The notes under the pieces were generated by a model, which ran no database searches, had not been told where the DNA came from, and was given only the letters and a program-made list of their open reading frames with translations. From contig DASVVO010000048.1 in NCBI GenBank assembly GCA_036386515.1, forward strand, positions 1 to 64,000: a stretch of 64,000 nt of DNA. Reading direction: 5' to 3'. Positions 1-8,928 of the stretch are shown here, one piece after another (the stretch's first letter is position 1; every line of letters begins with the position of its first letter). This DNA comes from JAIVJZ01 sp036386515. GTDB lineage: Bacteria > Acidobacteriota > Blastocatellia > Pyrinomonadales > Pyrinomonadaceae. Both the position numbers and the translations under genes were made by a program.

Positions 1-223
1 TTCACAAACGGGGCGCGCGACGAAGACTCTTTATTAACCGCGGGCGAATTAGCGACGCTTCGCCCCGTCGTCAGGGTTGACGCCCGCAGCGACATTTTCC
101 GCGCCCCGGAATCCACGAACCGGGCGCTCTCCGAATACGCGGCCGTTAGTGTATATATAGGCCGCACAGATGAATGCTCGATGAATGCCCGATGAAGGAA
201 AGATGAAGGAAAGATGAAGAGAG

Positions 224-463
224 ATGAACCAACCTGTGCCCGCCTGCGTCCCGTTTGAGACCACCGATCTCATGCTCGCGAGTTTTCTGCGCTGCCGCAG
301 TTTCATGATCGAGGCCATCAAACGTCAAAACGGCAAAACCGTCTTCGTCTTCGACGACTCCGCCCAGTTACGCCAATCCCTACTCGACTACGCCAACGAC
401 GGCGCGGTCGCCGTGCGCTCCTTCTGCTCCACCATGCGAGACTTGAAGGCCATCACGCGCTGA
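224..463 (+). CDS. Small DUF5659-like hypothetical protein
   Basis: This encodes 79 residues with no signal peptide. The pattern (FETTDLMLASFLRC near the start, a KTVFVFDDS strand in the middle, and a helical end containing STMRDLKAI) resembles small DUF5659-type proteins, whose function is unknown. The start is preceded by purine-rich direct repeats (GATGAAGGAAA units) that supply a ribosome-binding site. It stands alone ahead of the redox cluster. The family link is from memory and moderate; the gene itself is likely real because its composition is protein-like and the opposite-strand frame is not. Confidence 0.6.
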   Translation: MNQPVPACVPFETTDLMLASFLRCRSFMIEAIKRQNGKTVFVFDDSAQLRQSLLDYANDGAVAVRSFCSTMRDLKAITR

Positions 464-594
464 CCGCCCGCGCGCGCAACAGATGCGCGCGGGCGCGCGT
501 CCGGCGCGTTAGCGCGGCGACCACGGAATCATCGAACGCGGCGGGCGCGAACCCGATCTCCCGCCCGCCGCCGAAGCAACCAACATTACCGACG

Positions 595-2625
595 ATGAAC
601 AGGCCATTTATGATGAACACCAACCGCCTTCGCAACACGATCTTCGTGAGCCTTCTGCTCGCCCTCTCGGCGGGCGCGGCCTCGGCGCAGCCGCAGCGTT
701 CGGGCATGCCCCCGCCGCCGCCTTCGCCTTCGCCCACGCCCGTCAACGCGAGCGCGACCGCCGCCGCTGCCGTACCGCCCGCTTCCAACGCCCCGCAGAA
801 GATCATGCGCGAGGGCATCAACGTGGAATTCAAGGTGGAGCCGGTCGTCAAAACCGAAGGGCTGCTGGAAGGCAAAGAGGCGTCCGTTACGTTCTCGGTC
901 AGAGATGCCGCGACGGGACGACCCGTGACCAACCTGCGACCGGCGGCCTGGATCGACGAGCGGGCGCGCGGGACAACTTCCACCGACGCCAAGGCGTGCC
1001 GCGAGAAGGTGCAATCGTTCCTCACGGCGCAACTCAGCCAGCGTCCCGACATCGACCTCAATTCCTACTACGTCCTCGCGCTCAACGAAGAGGCGAACAT
1101 CTCCGTCATCGACCCGCTGCTCGGCTTCGGCACGACCAAACTGCTCACCGTCGTCTTTCTCAAAAGTCCCGGCGAGGATTGGGTGATGAGCGCGGATCGA
1201 CGCCGCCTCTACGTCTCGATGCCGCTCATCAATCAGGTGGCCGTCGTTGACACGGCGACGTGGAAGGTCGTCTCGAATCTCGACACCGGGGCGCGTCCCG
1301 TGCGCCTGCGTCTGCAAGCGGACGGTAAGTATTTGTGGGTCGCCACGAACGGCCTCAGCGAGACGGCGACGGGCGGCGTGACGGTGATCGATACGGCGAC
1401 GGAGAAGGTGGCCGCGCAGATCACGACGGGCGCGGGGCATCACGAGATCGCCTTCAGCCCCGACGACCGCTTCGCCTTCGTCACCAACAAGACGGACGGC
1501 ACGCTCTCAATCGTAGAGACGGCGCGGCTCGCCAAAGTCAAAGACCTCAAGACGGGCGCGAGTCCGTCGTCGCTCGCCTTCTCGCCGCTCGGCCGCGCCG
1601 TCTACGTCGCGCACGAAGGCGACGGCCGGATCACGGTCGTTGACGCCGCGAGCCACGCCGTCACGGCGACCATCGCGGCGAAGCCCGGCCTGGGCGTCGT
1701 TCGCTTCGCGCCCAACGGCCGCCACGGCTTCGTCGTCAATCCGAAGGAGAACGTCGTACACATCTTCGACGCCTCGACCAACCGGATGCTGCACCACGTC
1801 GCCATCGCCGACGCGCCCGATCAAGTCACGTTCACGAAGCAGTTCGCCTACGTGCGCTCGCTCGGCAACGAACACGTCTCGTTGATCAACCTGTCGCAGG
1901 TCGGCAAGGGCGGGGTCGAATCATCCGTCGCGCGTTTCCCCGGCGGGCAAAAAGCTCCCGGTCTCGCGTCGAGCCGTTCGACGGCCGATGTCATCACCCC
2001 CTCGGCGGAGGAGAACGCCGTGCTCGTCGCCAACCCGGCCGACAAGATGATCTATTACTATCAGGAAGGCATGGCCGCGCCGATGGGCAGCTTCACGAAC
2101 TACAAGCGCGAGCCGCGCTCGCTGCTCGTCTGGGACGCCTCGCTGCGCGAAACCGCGCCCGGCGTCTATTCCGCCAAAGCGCAACTCACCGAGCGGGGCA
2201 ACTACGACGTGGCCTTCCTGCTCGATTCGCCGCGCATCGTCAATTGCTTCGAGATGTCCGTCAGGGAGAATCCCGAATACCAGAAGAAGAGGGAAGTGGC
2301 GATCAGGGTCGAGCCAATGTTGACGGAGCGCAACCTGCGTGTCGGCGAGAACGTGCGTTTGCGTTTCAAGGTGACAGACCCGGCGACCAAACAGCCGCGC
2401 GCCAACTTGAAAGACATGGGCGTGCTCACGTTCCTCGCGCCGGGCGTATGGCAGCAACGCCACTGGGCGAAGCCGGTCGGCGACGGCGTCTACGAGATCG
2501 AGTTCGTGCCGCCGCAGTCGGGCGTCTATTATATCTTCTTCCAGTGCCCCTCGCTCGGGGTCGCCTACCGGCAGATACCGCACCTCATTCTGAGCGCGGA
2601 AGCGGCCGCGAAGGGCGGCCGGTAA
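595..2625 (+). CDS. Secreted YVTN beta-propeller protein
   Basis: A 676-residue exported protein. The hydrophobic segment TIFVSLLLALSAGAASA ending near residue 32 is a signal peptide; starts at 595, 610 or 613 are all possible. The middle (about residues 160-480) is a run of roughly 40-residue repeats of the YVTN/cytochrome d1-like propeller type, with motifs such as VAVVDTATWKVV and VTVIDTATEKVA. The N-terminal flank (SVRDAATGRPV) and C-terminal flank (KVTDPATKQPR) resemble each other and look like beta-sandwich domains either side of the propeller. It is the first gene of a cluster with a SCO1-like protein and a cytochrome c fusion, so a periplasmic redox or metal-handling role is inferred; the substrate is unknown. 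Confidence 0.85.
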   Translation: MNRPFMMNTNRLRNTIFVSLLLALSAGAASAQPQRSGMPPPPPSPSPTPVNASATAAAAVPPASNAPQKIMREGINVEFKVEPVVKTEGLLEGKEASVTFSVRDAATGRPVTNLRPAAWIDERARGTTSTDAKACREKVQSFLTAQLSQRPDIDLNSYYVLALNEEANISVIDPLLGFGTTKLLTVVFLKSPGEDWVMSADRRRLYVSMPLINQVAVVDTATWKVVSNLDTGARPVRLRLQADGKYLWVATNGLSETATGGVTVIDTATEKVAAQITTGAGHHEIAFSPDDRFAFVTNKTDGTLSIVETARLAKVKDLKTGASPSSLAFSPLGRAVYVAHEGDGRITVVDAASHAVTATIAAKPGLGVVRFAPNGRHGFVVNPKENVVHIFDASTNRMLHHVAIADAPDQVTFTKQFAYVRSLGNEHVSLINLSQVGKGGVESSVARFPGGQKAPGLASSRSTADVITPSAEENAVLVANPADKMIYYYQEGMAAPMGSFTNYKREPRSLLVWDASLRETAPGVYSAKAQLTERGNYDVAFLLDSPRIVNCFEMSVRENPEYQKKREVAIRVEPMLTERNLRVGENVRLRFKVTDPATKQPRANLKDMGVLTFLAPGVWQQRHWAKPVGDGVYEIEFVPPQSGVYYIFFQCPSLGVAYRQIPHLILSAEAAAKGGR

Positions 2626-2707
2626 CACAGACGGAGCGCCGCGCGCGACGGCCACGCTTCAGCGCGCACGCCCACGAGAGTATTTGTTCGAGAGGTGAGA
2701 AACGACC

Positions 2708-3466
2708 ATGACCATCAAGCACGCCAACGAAAACAATCGCCGCCTCGCGCCGGTTAAACTCCGCCGCCTGATCTCGCTCGTCTTCATCGCCGCGCTCGCC
2801 TGCGTCAACTCGCCCGCGGCGCGCGCGCAAACGAGCGGCGCGCCGCCCGTTGCGCCGCCCGGCGCGTCGTCGCAAACCGCGCCGTCGCCGAAAGTCCCGT
2901 CCAGGCCGAGTCAACCGGCCACTGTTCCCGCGCCCGACGCCCGGGCTTCGACGGCGCAGAAGTATTTCACGGACGTGGAACTCATCAACCAGAACGGCGA
3001 GCGCATGCGTCTCTACAGCGACGTGCTCCAGAATCGCGTGGTCGTCATCAACGCCTTCTTCGCCACCTGTCAGGGCAGTTGCTTGCCGATGAATCGCAAC
3101 CTGGAGAAAGTTCAGGCGGCCTTCAAAGAGCGCATGGGCAAAGACCTCTACATCATCTCGATCAGCGTTGACCCGACCGTGGACACGCCGCAGGCTCTCA
3201 AAGAGTATGCGAAGAAGGTGAACGCCGTGCCCGGCCGTCTGTTCCTCACCGGCAAGAAAGAGCACGTCGATTGGGCGCTCTACAAACTGGGGCAGTACGT
3301 CGAGCAGCGCGAGCAGCACACCAACATCTTCATCATCGGCAACGAGCGCACCGGCCTCTGGAAGAAAGCCTTCGGCCTGGCGAAGCCGGAAGAGTTGGTC
3401 AAAGTGGTGGAGAGCGTCATCGACGATAAACCGGCGACGACGACCACGACCCCCGGCGACAAATAA
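2708..3466 (+). CDS. SCO1/SenC family thioredoxin-fold protein
   Basis: A 252-residue protein with an N-terminal signal segment (LISLVFIAALACVNSPAARA) and a proline-rich linker to about residue 80. The thioredoxin-like domain carries the SCO copper-binding motif C-x3-C (CQGSC, Cys121 and Cys125) and a later His in QREQHTNIFIIG, which fits the third copper ligand. SCO proteins deliver copper to, or reduce thiols of, the CuA centre of cytochrome oxidases, on the outer face of the inner membrane. It lies 82 bp after the propeller gene, and its stop codon shares one base with the next start (TAATG), so translation is probably coupled. No oxidase subunit is in view. Confidence 0.88.
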   Translation: MTIKHANENNRRLAPVKLRRLISLVFIAALACVNSPAARAQTSGAPPVAPPGASSQTAPSPKVPSRPSQPATVPAPDARASTAQKYFTDVELINQNGERMRLYSDVLQNRVVVINAFFATCQGSCLPMNRNLEKVQAAFKERMGKDLYIISISVDPTVDTPQALKEYAKKVNAVPGRLFLTGKKEHVDWALYKLGQYVEQREQHTNIFIIGNERTGLWKKAFGLAKPEELVKVVESVIDDKPATTTTTPGDK

Positions 3467-5166
3467 TGCGACTTCAACCCCGCGCACAGCCGCGTTTCAA
3501 CCGGCAACTCCGCGCGCTCGTCGCGCTTTCCTTCATCGCATGCGTCGCGGTCTATTGCCTGTCGTTTCCGCGCGCGGCGTCGCGCGTCTCGGCGCAGGCG
3601 AACGCGGCGACGCCGCCGCCCGCGTCCGCGTCGTCGTCGGCCGTCGTCGCCCTGACGCCGGAAGAGAAGCGCGGCAAGCAAATCTACCTGCGCGGCACGA
3701 GCGCGTCAGGCAGAGAGATCACGGCTTATCTCGGCGAGGAATCGCTCGAAGTGCCGGGCAGCGCGATGACCTGCGCCGGTTGCCACGGAGCGGACGGGCA
3801 AGGCAAACCCGAAGGCGGCGTCACGCCCTCGAACCTCACCTGGACAGCCCTTACCAAGTCTTACGGCGTCACGCATGCGAGCGGGCGCAAGCACCCGCCC
3901 TACACCGAGCGCGCCCTCGAACTCGCCCTCACGCGCGGCCTCGACCCGGCCGGCAATCGCCTGCTCAACATCATGCCGCGCTACCAGATGGCGCGCCAAG
4001 ACCTGACCGACCTCATCGCTTATCTCAAGCGACTCGGCACGGATCGCGATCCGGGCGTGACCGACACCGGCATCCGCATCGGCCTGCTCGTGCCCGCGAA
4101 AGGCGCGCTCGCCGAGATGGGAGGGGCGATCAAGTCGGTCGTCGCGGCCTACTTTGAAGAGGTCAACAGCCAGGGCGGAATTTACAATCGCAAGATCGAG
4201 TTGAAAGTCGCCGAGACGGGCGACGCGGCCACGACGACCGCCGCGAACCTCGAACGCCTGATCACGGGCGAGCAAGTGTTCGCGCTCTCCGGCGCGATGA
4301 TCGCGGGGGCGGACAAAGAGATCGCGACGCTCGCGCAAACCTCGGAAGTGCCGCTCGTCGGCCCCTTCACGCTCTACCCGCCCGTCACCGCCTCCGTCAA
4401 CCGGCAAGTCTTCTACCTGCTCTCCGGCATCGACGATCAGGCGCGCGCGCTCGTCCTCTTCGCCGCGCAGAAGTTTGCCGACGATCGGACGACGGCGTCC
4501 GCGCGCGCCGCCGTCGTCTATCAAGAGAGCGAACTCAACGCGGGCGTGGCCGCGGCCGTCGAGGAACAGATAAAAAAAGCCGGGTGGAGCGCGCCCGCGC
4601 AGGTGAAGTATGCGCGCGGGCAATTTGACGCGGCAAAGGTCGCGCGAGAGTTGAGCGCGAAGGGCGTCAACACCGTCTTCCTCCTCGGCGGCAGCGAAGA
4701 CCCGCGCGCGTTTTTGGCGGCGGCCGGGAAGTCGAACTGGACGCCCGCCCTCTACCTGCCCGGCGCGCTGACGGGGCGCGACCTCATCGATGCGGCGGCG
4801 ACTTTCAAGGGACAGGTTTTCCTCTCGTTTCCAAGCGTGCCGTCGGACGTGAAGCCCGCCGGTCTGCAAAACCTACGCGCGCTCGCGGCCAAATATAAGC
4901 TGCCGCAAAGCCACGTCGCCGCGCAGATTTCGGCCTACGTCTCGGCGCAACTTCTGGTCGAAGGCCTGAAGCGCGCCGGGCGCGACCTGAGCCGTGAGAA
5001 ACTGATCGCCGCGCTCGAAGGACTCTACGAGTTCGACACCGGCCTGACGCCGCCGCTCACCTACGGCGCCAACCGGCGCGTCGGCGCGGCCGGCGCCTAT
5101 ATCGTCAGCGTGGACAGGGAGCAGAAGCAGTTCGCCCCGGCCAGCGGGTGGATCGGAATCAAGTAG
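3466..5166 (+). CDS. Cytochrome c domain fused to periplasmic substrate-binding domain
   Basis: A 566-residue exported protein made of two modules. After a signal segment (LVALSFIACVAVYCLSFPRAAS), residues about 65-190 form a class I cytochrome c with one CAGCH haem site (Cys103, Cys106, His107) and MPRYQM as a candidate axial Met region. From about residue 203 (IRIGLLVPAKGALAEMGG) to the end is a type I periplasmic-binding fold of the branched-chain amino acid/Leu-Ile-Val family. No ABC permease is nearby, so this is more likely a redox sensor or electron carrier that binds a ligand than a transporter part. It ends the cluster, followed by a terminator at 5222. Confidence 0.85.
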   Translation: MRLQPRAQPRFNRQLRALVALSFIACVAVYCLSFPRAASRVSAQANAATPPPASASSSAVVALTPEEKRGKQIYLRGTSASGREITAYLGEESLEVPGSAMTCAGCHGADGQGKPEGGVTPSNLTWTALTKSYGVTHASGRKHPPYTERALELALTRGLDPAGNRLLNIMPRYQMARQDLTDLIAYLKRLGTDRDPGVTDTGIRIGLLVPAKGALAEMGGAIKSVVAAYFEEVNSQGGIYNRKIELKVAETGDAATTTAANLERLITGEQVFALSGAMIAGADKEIATLAQTSEVPLVGPFTLYPPVTASVNRQVFYLLSGIDDQARALVLFAAQKFADDRTTASARAAVVYQESELNAGVAAAVEEQIKKAGWSAPAQVKYARGQFDAAKVARELSAKGVNTVFLLGGSEDPRAFLAAAGKSNWTPALYLPGALTGRDLIDAAATFKGQVFLSFPSVPSDVKPAGLQNLRALAAKYKLPQSHVAAQISAYVSAQLLVEGLKRAGRDLSREKLIAALEGLYEFDTGLTPPLTYGANRRVGAAGAYIVSVDREQKQFAPASGWIGIK

Positions 5167-5221
5167 CCACGCCACAAGCGGAATCCGTTCGCACCTGTAC
5201 AGATAACCCGGAAGAGAACGA

Positions 5222-5268
5222 AAAAGTAGCGGTGAGCCGAGGTGAATCCCCGACTTACCGCTACTTTT
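5222..5268. terminator. Bidirectional intrinsic terminator
   Basis: The 15-base arms AAAAGTAGCGGTGAG (5222-5236) and CTTACCGCTACTTTT (5254-5268) pair with a single G-T wobble around a 17-base loop. They end in T runs in either direction. The hairpin lies between the convergent cytochrome fusion gene and pilC and can stop both. Confidence 0.85.
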
Positions 5269-5329
5269 AGTTACCGACTTGATTGTTTAGTTACCGACTT
5301 TACTGTTCGCAGACAGATTCTCTCCAGGG

Positions 5330-6562
5330 CTACTGGCTGCCGCTTGAGAGTTTGCCGACGAGGGTGAAGAGGGGCATGTACATGGCGATGACGATGCCGC
5401 CGATGGTGACGCCGAGGAAGCCGATCATGGCGGGTTCGATGAGTGTGAGCATGTTGGCGATGGCGGTGTCCACTTCCTGTTCGTAGAAGTCGGCGATCTT
5501 GCCGAGCATCGAGTCGAGCGCGCCGGTCTGTTCGCCGATGCCGACCATCTGCGCCACCATGTTGGGGAACACGTCGGTCGCTTTCAGCGGTTCGACGAAA
5601 CTCTCGCCGCGTTCGACGCCGGTGCGGATGCCGCGGATCGCGTCTTCGATGATGACGTTGCCGGCGGTGCGCGCCGTGATTTCGAGCGATTGGAGGATAG
5701 GGACGCCGGACGAGAGCAGGGTTGAGAGCGTGCGCGAGAAGCGCGCGATGGCGACCTTGCGCAAGACCGGCCCCATGATGGGCGTTTTCAGGAGCAGCCG
5801 GTCGGTGTTGCGGCGGCCATTGATGGTCTTGCGATAGGTTTTGATGGCGACGACCGTGGCGATGATGCCGACGAGGATGCAGAGGCCGCCCCAACCGGCG
5901 ACGAAATCGCTGAAGGCGACGACGATGCGCGTCGGGAGGGGAAGTTTTTCACCGGGGCCTAAGAGGCCGAGGAAGATCGTCTGGAACTGCGGGATGACGA
6001 AGATGAGGATCGCGGCCACAACCAGGCACGCGATCACGATGACGGCGGTCGGGTAGATCATGGCGGAGATCACGTCGCGGCGCAGCTTGACGATCTTTTC
6101 GATGAAGGTGGACAGGCGTTGCAGGATGATGTCGAGGATACCGCCCGTCTCGCCCGCCTCGATCATGTTGACGAAGAGTTGATCGAATACCTTCGGGTGG
6201 CGCGACATGGCGACGGCCAGAGTCGATCCCTCTTCCACATCTTGCCGGGTCTGCGTCAAGACCTGCTGAAAAAATTTGTTCTCCTGCTGGCTCGCCAGAA
6301 TGTCGAGACACTGCACGAGCGGCAGCCCGGCGTCGATCATCACGGAGAACTGGCGCGTGAAGATCGACAACTCTTTGGACTTCACTTTGCCGCGCCCGCC
6401 GAGCTTCGGCACGGCGATCTCACGCCCCTTCTCCTTGACCGAGGTGAGCATGATCTGTTCGCGACGCAGCAGTTGCTTCAACACGTCGCGGCTGTCGGCG
6501 ACGCGCTCGCCGACCATCACTTCGCCGAGTCGGTTGCGGCCTTTGAAGACGTAAGTGGGCAT
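5330..6562 (-). CDS. pilC: Type IV pilus inner-membrane platform protein PilC
   Basis: A 410-residue member of the GspF/PilC family. It opens with the family pattern MPTYVFKGRNRLGEVMVGERV and has two cytoplasmic four-helix repeats (about 75-200 and 280-400, each containing a GETGG or GEQTG turn). Membrane helices include AVIVIACLVVAAILIFVIPQF and a C-terminal segment near ITIGGIVIAMYMPLF. PilC couples the PilB and PilT motors to the growing or retracting pilus. It is the last gene of the minus-strand run pilB-hypothetical-pilT-pilC and is separated from pilT by a word-repeat hairpin. Length is normal for the family. Confidence 0.95.
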   Translation of the reverse strand: MPTYVFKGRNRLGEVMVGERVADSRDVLKQLLRREQIMLTSVKEKGREIAVPKLGGRGKVKSKELSIFTRQFSVMIDAGLPLVQCLDILASQQENKFFQQVLTQTRQDVEEGSTLAVAMSRHPKVFDQLFVNMIEAGETGGILDIILQRLSTFIEKIVKLRRDVISAMIYPTAVIVIACLVVAAILIFVIPQFQTIFLGLLGPGEKLPLPTRIVVAFSDFVAGWGGLCILVGIIATVVAIKTYRKTINGRRNTDRLLLKTPIMGPVLRKVAIARFSRTLSTLLSSGVPILQSLEITARTAGNVIIEDAIRGIRTGVERGESFVEPLKATDVFPNMVAQMVGIGEQTGALDSMLGKIADFYEQEVDTAIANMLTLIEPAMIGFLGVTIGGIVIAMYMPLFTLVGKLSSGSQ

Positions 6563-6578
6563 GGATGGAAAACTCCTC

Positions 6579-6666
6579 AGTTTCAGGTTTCAGGTTGCAG
6601 GTTTCAGGTCTGCGGTTTGAGGTTTTTTGTCTTGCACTTGAAACCTGAAACTTGCAACCTGAAACC
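6579..6666. repeat. Intergenic hairpin of TTTCAGG words
   Basis: The left arm is built from tandem TTTCAGG/TTGCAGG words and the right arm from their complements (CCTGAAAC, CTTGCAACC), so the transcript would fold into a long imperfect hairpin. The same vocabulary recurs at 29926 and 59478. It lies between pilT and pilC and may set their relative expression, but that is inference. Confidence 0.75.
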
Positions 6667-6671
6667 CTTTC

Positions 6672-7880
6672 TTATCTCGTGGGGCGTGCGCCGATGGGGC
6701 GCGCCTGGGCGTAGGGGCTGGGGTGCGCGCCGGGGCGCGCGGGCGGCGTGTTCGCGCCGTTCCCGTTGCCGCTGTTGAGGCCGGAGCCGTGTTCGATGAG
6801 GTCGCGCAGTTCGTCGGTATTCGACGAACGCTGCATGGCGAGTTCGAGCGAGATCAGGCGTTTGTGGTAGAGCGTGGCGAGCGCCTGATTGAAAGTTTGC
6901 ATGCCGTACTTTTCCTGCCCGGTCTGCATCATGGAATAGATTTGGTGAACCTTGTCTTCGCGGATCAGGTTGCGGATGGCGGCGTTGGGCACGAGGATTT
7001 CGAGCGCGGCGACGCGTCCCTGACCGTTGGCCTTCGGCAGCAAGGCCTGACACATGATGCCTTCGAGAACGAGCGAGAGTTGCGCGCGAATCTGCGCCTG
7101 CTGGTTGGAGGGGAACACGTCGATGATGCGGTTGATGGTGGAGGCGGCGGAGTTCGTGTGCAGCGTGGCGAACGTCAAGTGGCCGGTTTCGGCGATGCGC
7201 AGGGCGGATTCGATGGTTTCGAGATCGCGCATTTCGCCGACGAGCACCACGTCCGGGTCTTGCCTGAGCGCGGTGCGCAACGCATCGGCGAAGCCCTTGG
7301 TATCCGAACCGACTTCGCGCTGGTTGACGAGGCACGACTTGTGGTTGTGCAGGAACTCGATGGGGTCTTCGATGGTCATGATGTGCTCATGACGTTCGCG
7401 GTTGATCTTGTCGATCATCGCGGCGAGCGTGGTGGATTTGCCGGAGCCGGTCGGGCCGGTGACGAGTATGAGGCCGCGCGGTTTGTCGCAGAGTTTGGTG
7501 ACGACGGGCGGGAGGCCGAGATTCTCGAACGACCTGATCTCGTAGGGGATGGCGCGGAAGACGCAGCCGACCGCGCCGCGCTGGTTGAAGAGATTGGCGC
7601 GGAAGCGCGAGAGGCCGCGCACGCCGAAGGAGAAGTCGAGTTCGAGCGATTCCTCGAAGCGGTGCTTCTGCGCGTCCGTGAGCACGCTGTAGGCGAGTTG
7701 CTTGGTGTCGGCGGAGGTGAGCGTCTTGAAGCCTTCGAGCGGCTTGAGTCCGCCGTCAACGCGCACCTGCGGGGGAGTGTTGGTGGTCAGATGTAAATCC
7801 GAGCCGCCCAACTCGATCAACTTCTTGAGCAGATCGGAGAGCGAGAGTTGATCGGCCAGTGATGATTCGTTGGCTGCCAT
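6672..7880 (-). CDS. pilT: Type IV pilus retraction ATPase PilT
   Basis: A 402-residue hexameric ATPase that powers pilus retraction and twitching. Residues about 10-110 form the N-terminal PAS-like domain (LIELGGSDLHLTTN). Then come Walker A GPTGSGKST, the Asp box (MTIEDPIEFLH), Walker B VVLVGEMRDLETI and the His box (GHLTFATLHTNSA). The PilT retraction signature is seen as AIRNLIRE near residue 295. A low-complexity Pro/Gly/Asn tail of about 40 residues extends past the usual end. It is upstream of pilC on the same strand. Confidence 0.95.
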   Translation of the reverse strand: MAANESSLADQLSLSDLLKKLIELGGSDLHLTTNTPPQVRVDGGLKPLEGFKTLTSADTKQLAYSVLTDAQKHRFEESLELDFSFGVRGLSRFRANLFNQRGAVGCVFRAIPYEIRSFENLGLPPVVTKLCDKPRGLILVTGPTGSGKSTTLAAMIDKINRERHEHIMTIEDPIEFLHNHKSCLVNQREVGSDTKGFADALRTALRQDPDVVLVGEMRDLETIESALRIAETGHLTFATLHTNSAASTINRIIDVFPSNQQAQIRAQLSLVLEGIMCQALLPKANGQGRVAALEILVPNAAIRNLIREDKVHQIYSMMQTGQEKYGMQTFNQALATLYHKRLISLELAMQRSSNTDELRDLIEHGSGLNSGNGNGANTPPARPGAHPSPYAQARPIGARPTR

Positions 7881-8000
7881 GTTTCTTAGTAGGCTCCGTG
7901 GGTAAGATTGCCCGCGCGGGCGGGCGCGCGCCGGACAAAGGCGCGCGGTGTGGAAAGGTAAGCGTGCGAGGCGGTCGATAGGTGTGGCCGCGCCGCAGGA

Positions 8001-8915
8001 TCAACGCTGGGCGGTCGCGGTGGAGTTGGCGCGGCGCGCGCCGAGCGCGACGACGGCCTGTTCGGACTCGGCGGCGAGCGTGTCGGCAAATTCAGCGGGC
8101 GCGTTGGTGGCGAGGCTGTAGATTTGCCCTTCGGACTCGGTGAAGTAGAACGTCCACGAGCGGCGTTCGCCGCCCGCGGCGACCGACTGCGCGGTGACGA
8201 CGAACACACGGCGTTCGCCGAACTGTCGTTGCACGTCGTTGGTCACCCACCCGCCTTCGGCCACCATCCGGTTGATGACGGTGCGGCGCAGGAGCGTGAG
8301 GGGCACGCCCCCGAAAGTTTTGCCGCGCGTGTCGGAAGCGGACGGGGCGGCCGACTGCAAGTTGACGCGCGACCAGACGGCGGAGGAGCGCACGCGCCCG
8401 TCGGCGGCGCGCACGTTGAAACGCATCTCACCCGCACGGCTCGAAGCCGCGCTGCTCCACGCGCCCGGCAGCGGCGAGGCCGCCGGTCGCGGCAGTTCCT
8501 GCAAAGCGTCTTTCGTCGCCGGGACGACCGCGGGCAGGGGCTTCACCGGGGTGATGCTTGAGAGCGAGGCGGTGCTCGGCAGCGCGACGCCGGGGAGCAC
8601 GAGGCTGTCGTCCGCTCCGACCTTGGCCGTCCCCGCGTGATTGGCGGCGGGCGCGAGCAGGGAGGCCGGCCTGACGCCCGCCGTCAGCATGGAGGCGCGG
8701 CGACGGCGGCGTTCGGCGGCTACGGCGCGTTGGCGTCGGAGGCGCGCGCGGTAACGTCGCCACCAGGCGCGAGAGTGGCGGCGCGCGGAGCGGCCTTTGT
8801 GGCGGCGGGAAGCGGCGGGGCGCGAACCCCAGTGCGCCAGCGAGTCCGAGAGCGGCAGCGTGGCGGCCACCGTACACATAATAAGGATGGTTAAAACTAA
8901 GGCGCGCAAAAACAT
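8001..8915 (-). CDS. Secreted or anchored hypothetical protein with very basic N-terminal region
   Basis: A 304-residue protein starting at MFLRALVLTILIMC, chosen because AAGAGGTT lies just upstream; a start 36 bases earlier is possible. An N-terminal hydrophobic segment is followed by about 60 residues extremely rich in Arg, His and Trp (SRRHKGRSARRHSRAWWRR and onward), a Pro/Ala linker, and a C-terminal alpha/beta domain (from about TFGGVPLTLLRRT to FYFTESEGQIYSLAT). I do not recognise the family. It lies between pilB and pilT on the same strand, so a pilus-associated role is a reasonable guess. The basic stretch could bind nucleic acid or cell-wall polymers. Confidence 0.7.
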   Translation of the reverse strand: MFLRALVLTILIMCTVAATLPLSDSLAHWGSRPAASRRHKGRSARRHSRAWWRRYRARLRRQRAVAAERRRRRASMLTAGVRPASLLAPAANHAGTAKVGADDSLVLPGVALPSTASLSSITPVKPLPAVVPATKDALQELPRPAASPLPGAWSSAASSRAGEMRFNVRAADGRVRSSAVWSRVNLQSAAPSASDTRGKTFGGVPLTLLRRTVINRMVAEGGWVTNDVQRQFGERRVFVVTAQSVAAGGERRSWTFYFTESEGQIYSLATNAPAEFADTLAAESEQAVVALGARRANSTATAQR

Positions 8916-8928
8916 GATGAACCTCTTT

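Noticed and set aside
49..328. Minus-strand frames at the left edge
   Set aside because: They lie opposite the small DUF5659-like gene, have no ribosome-binding site or family pattern, and look like antisense shadows.
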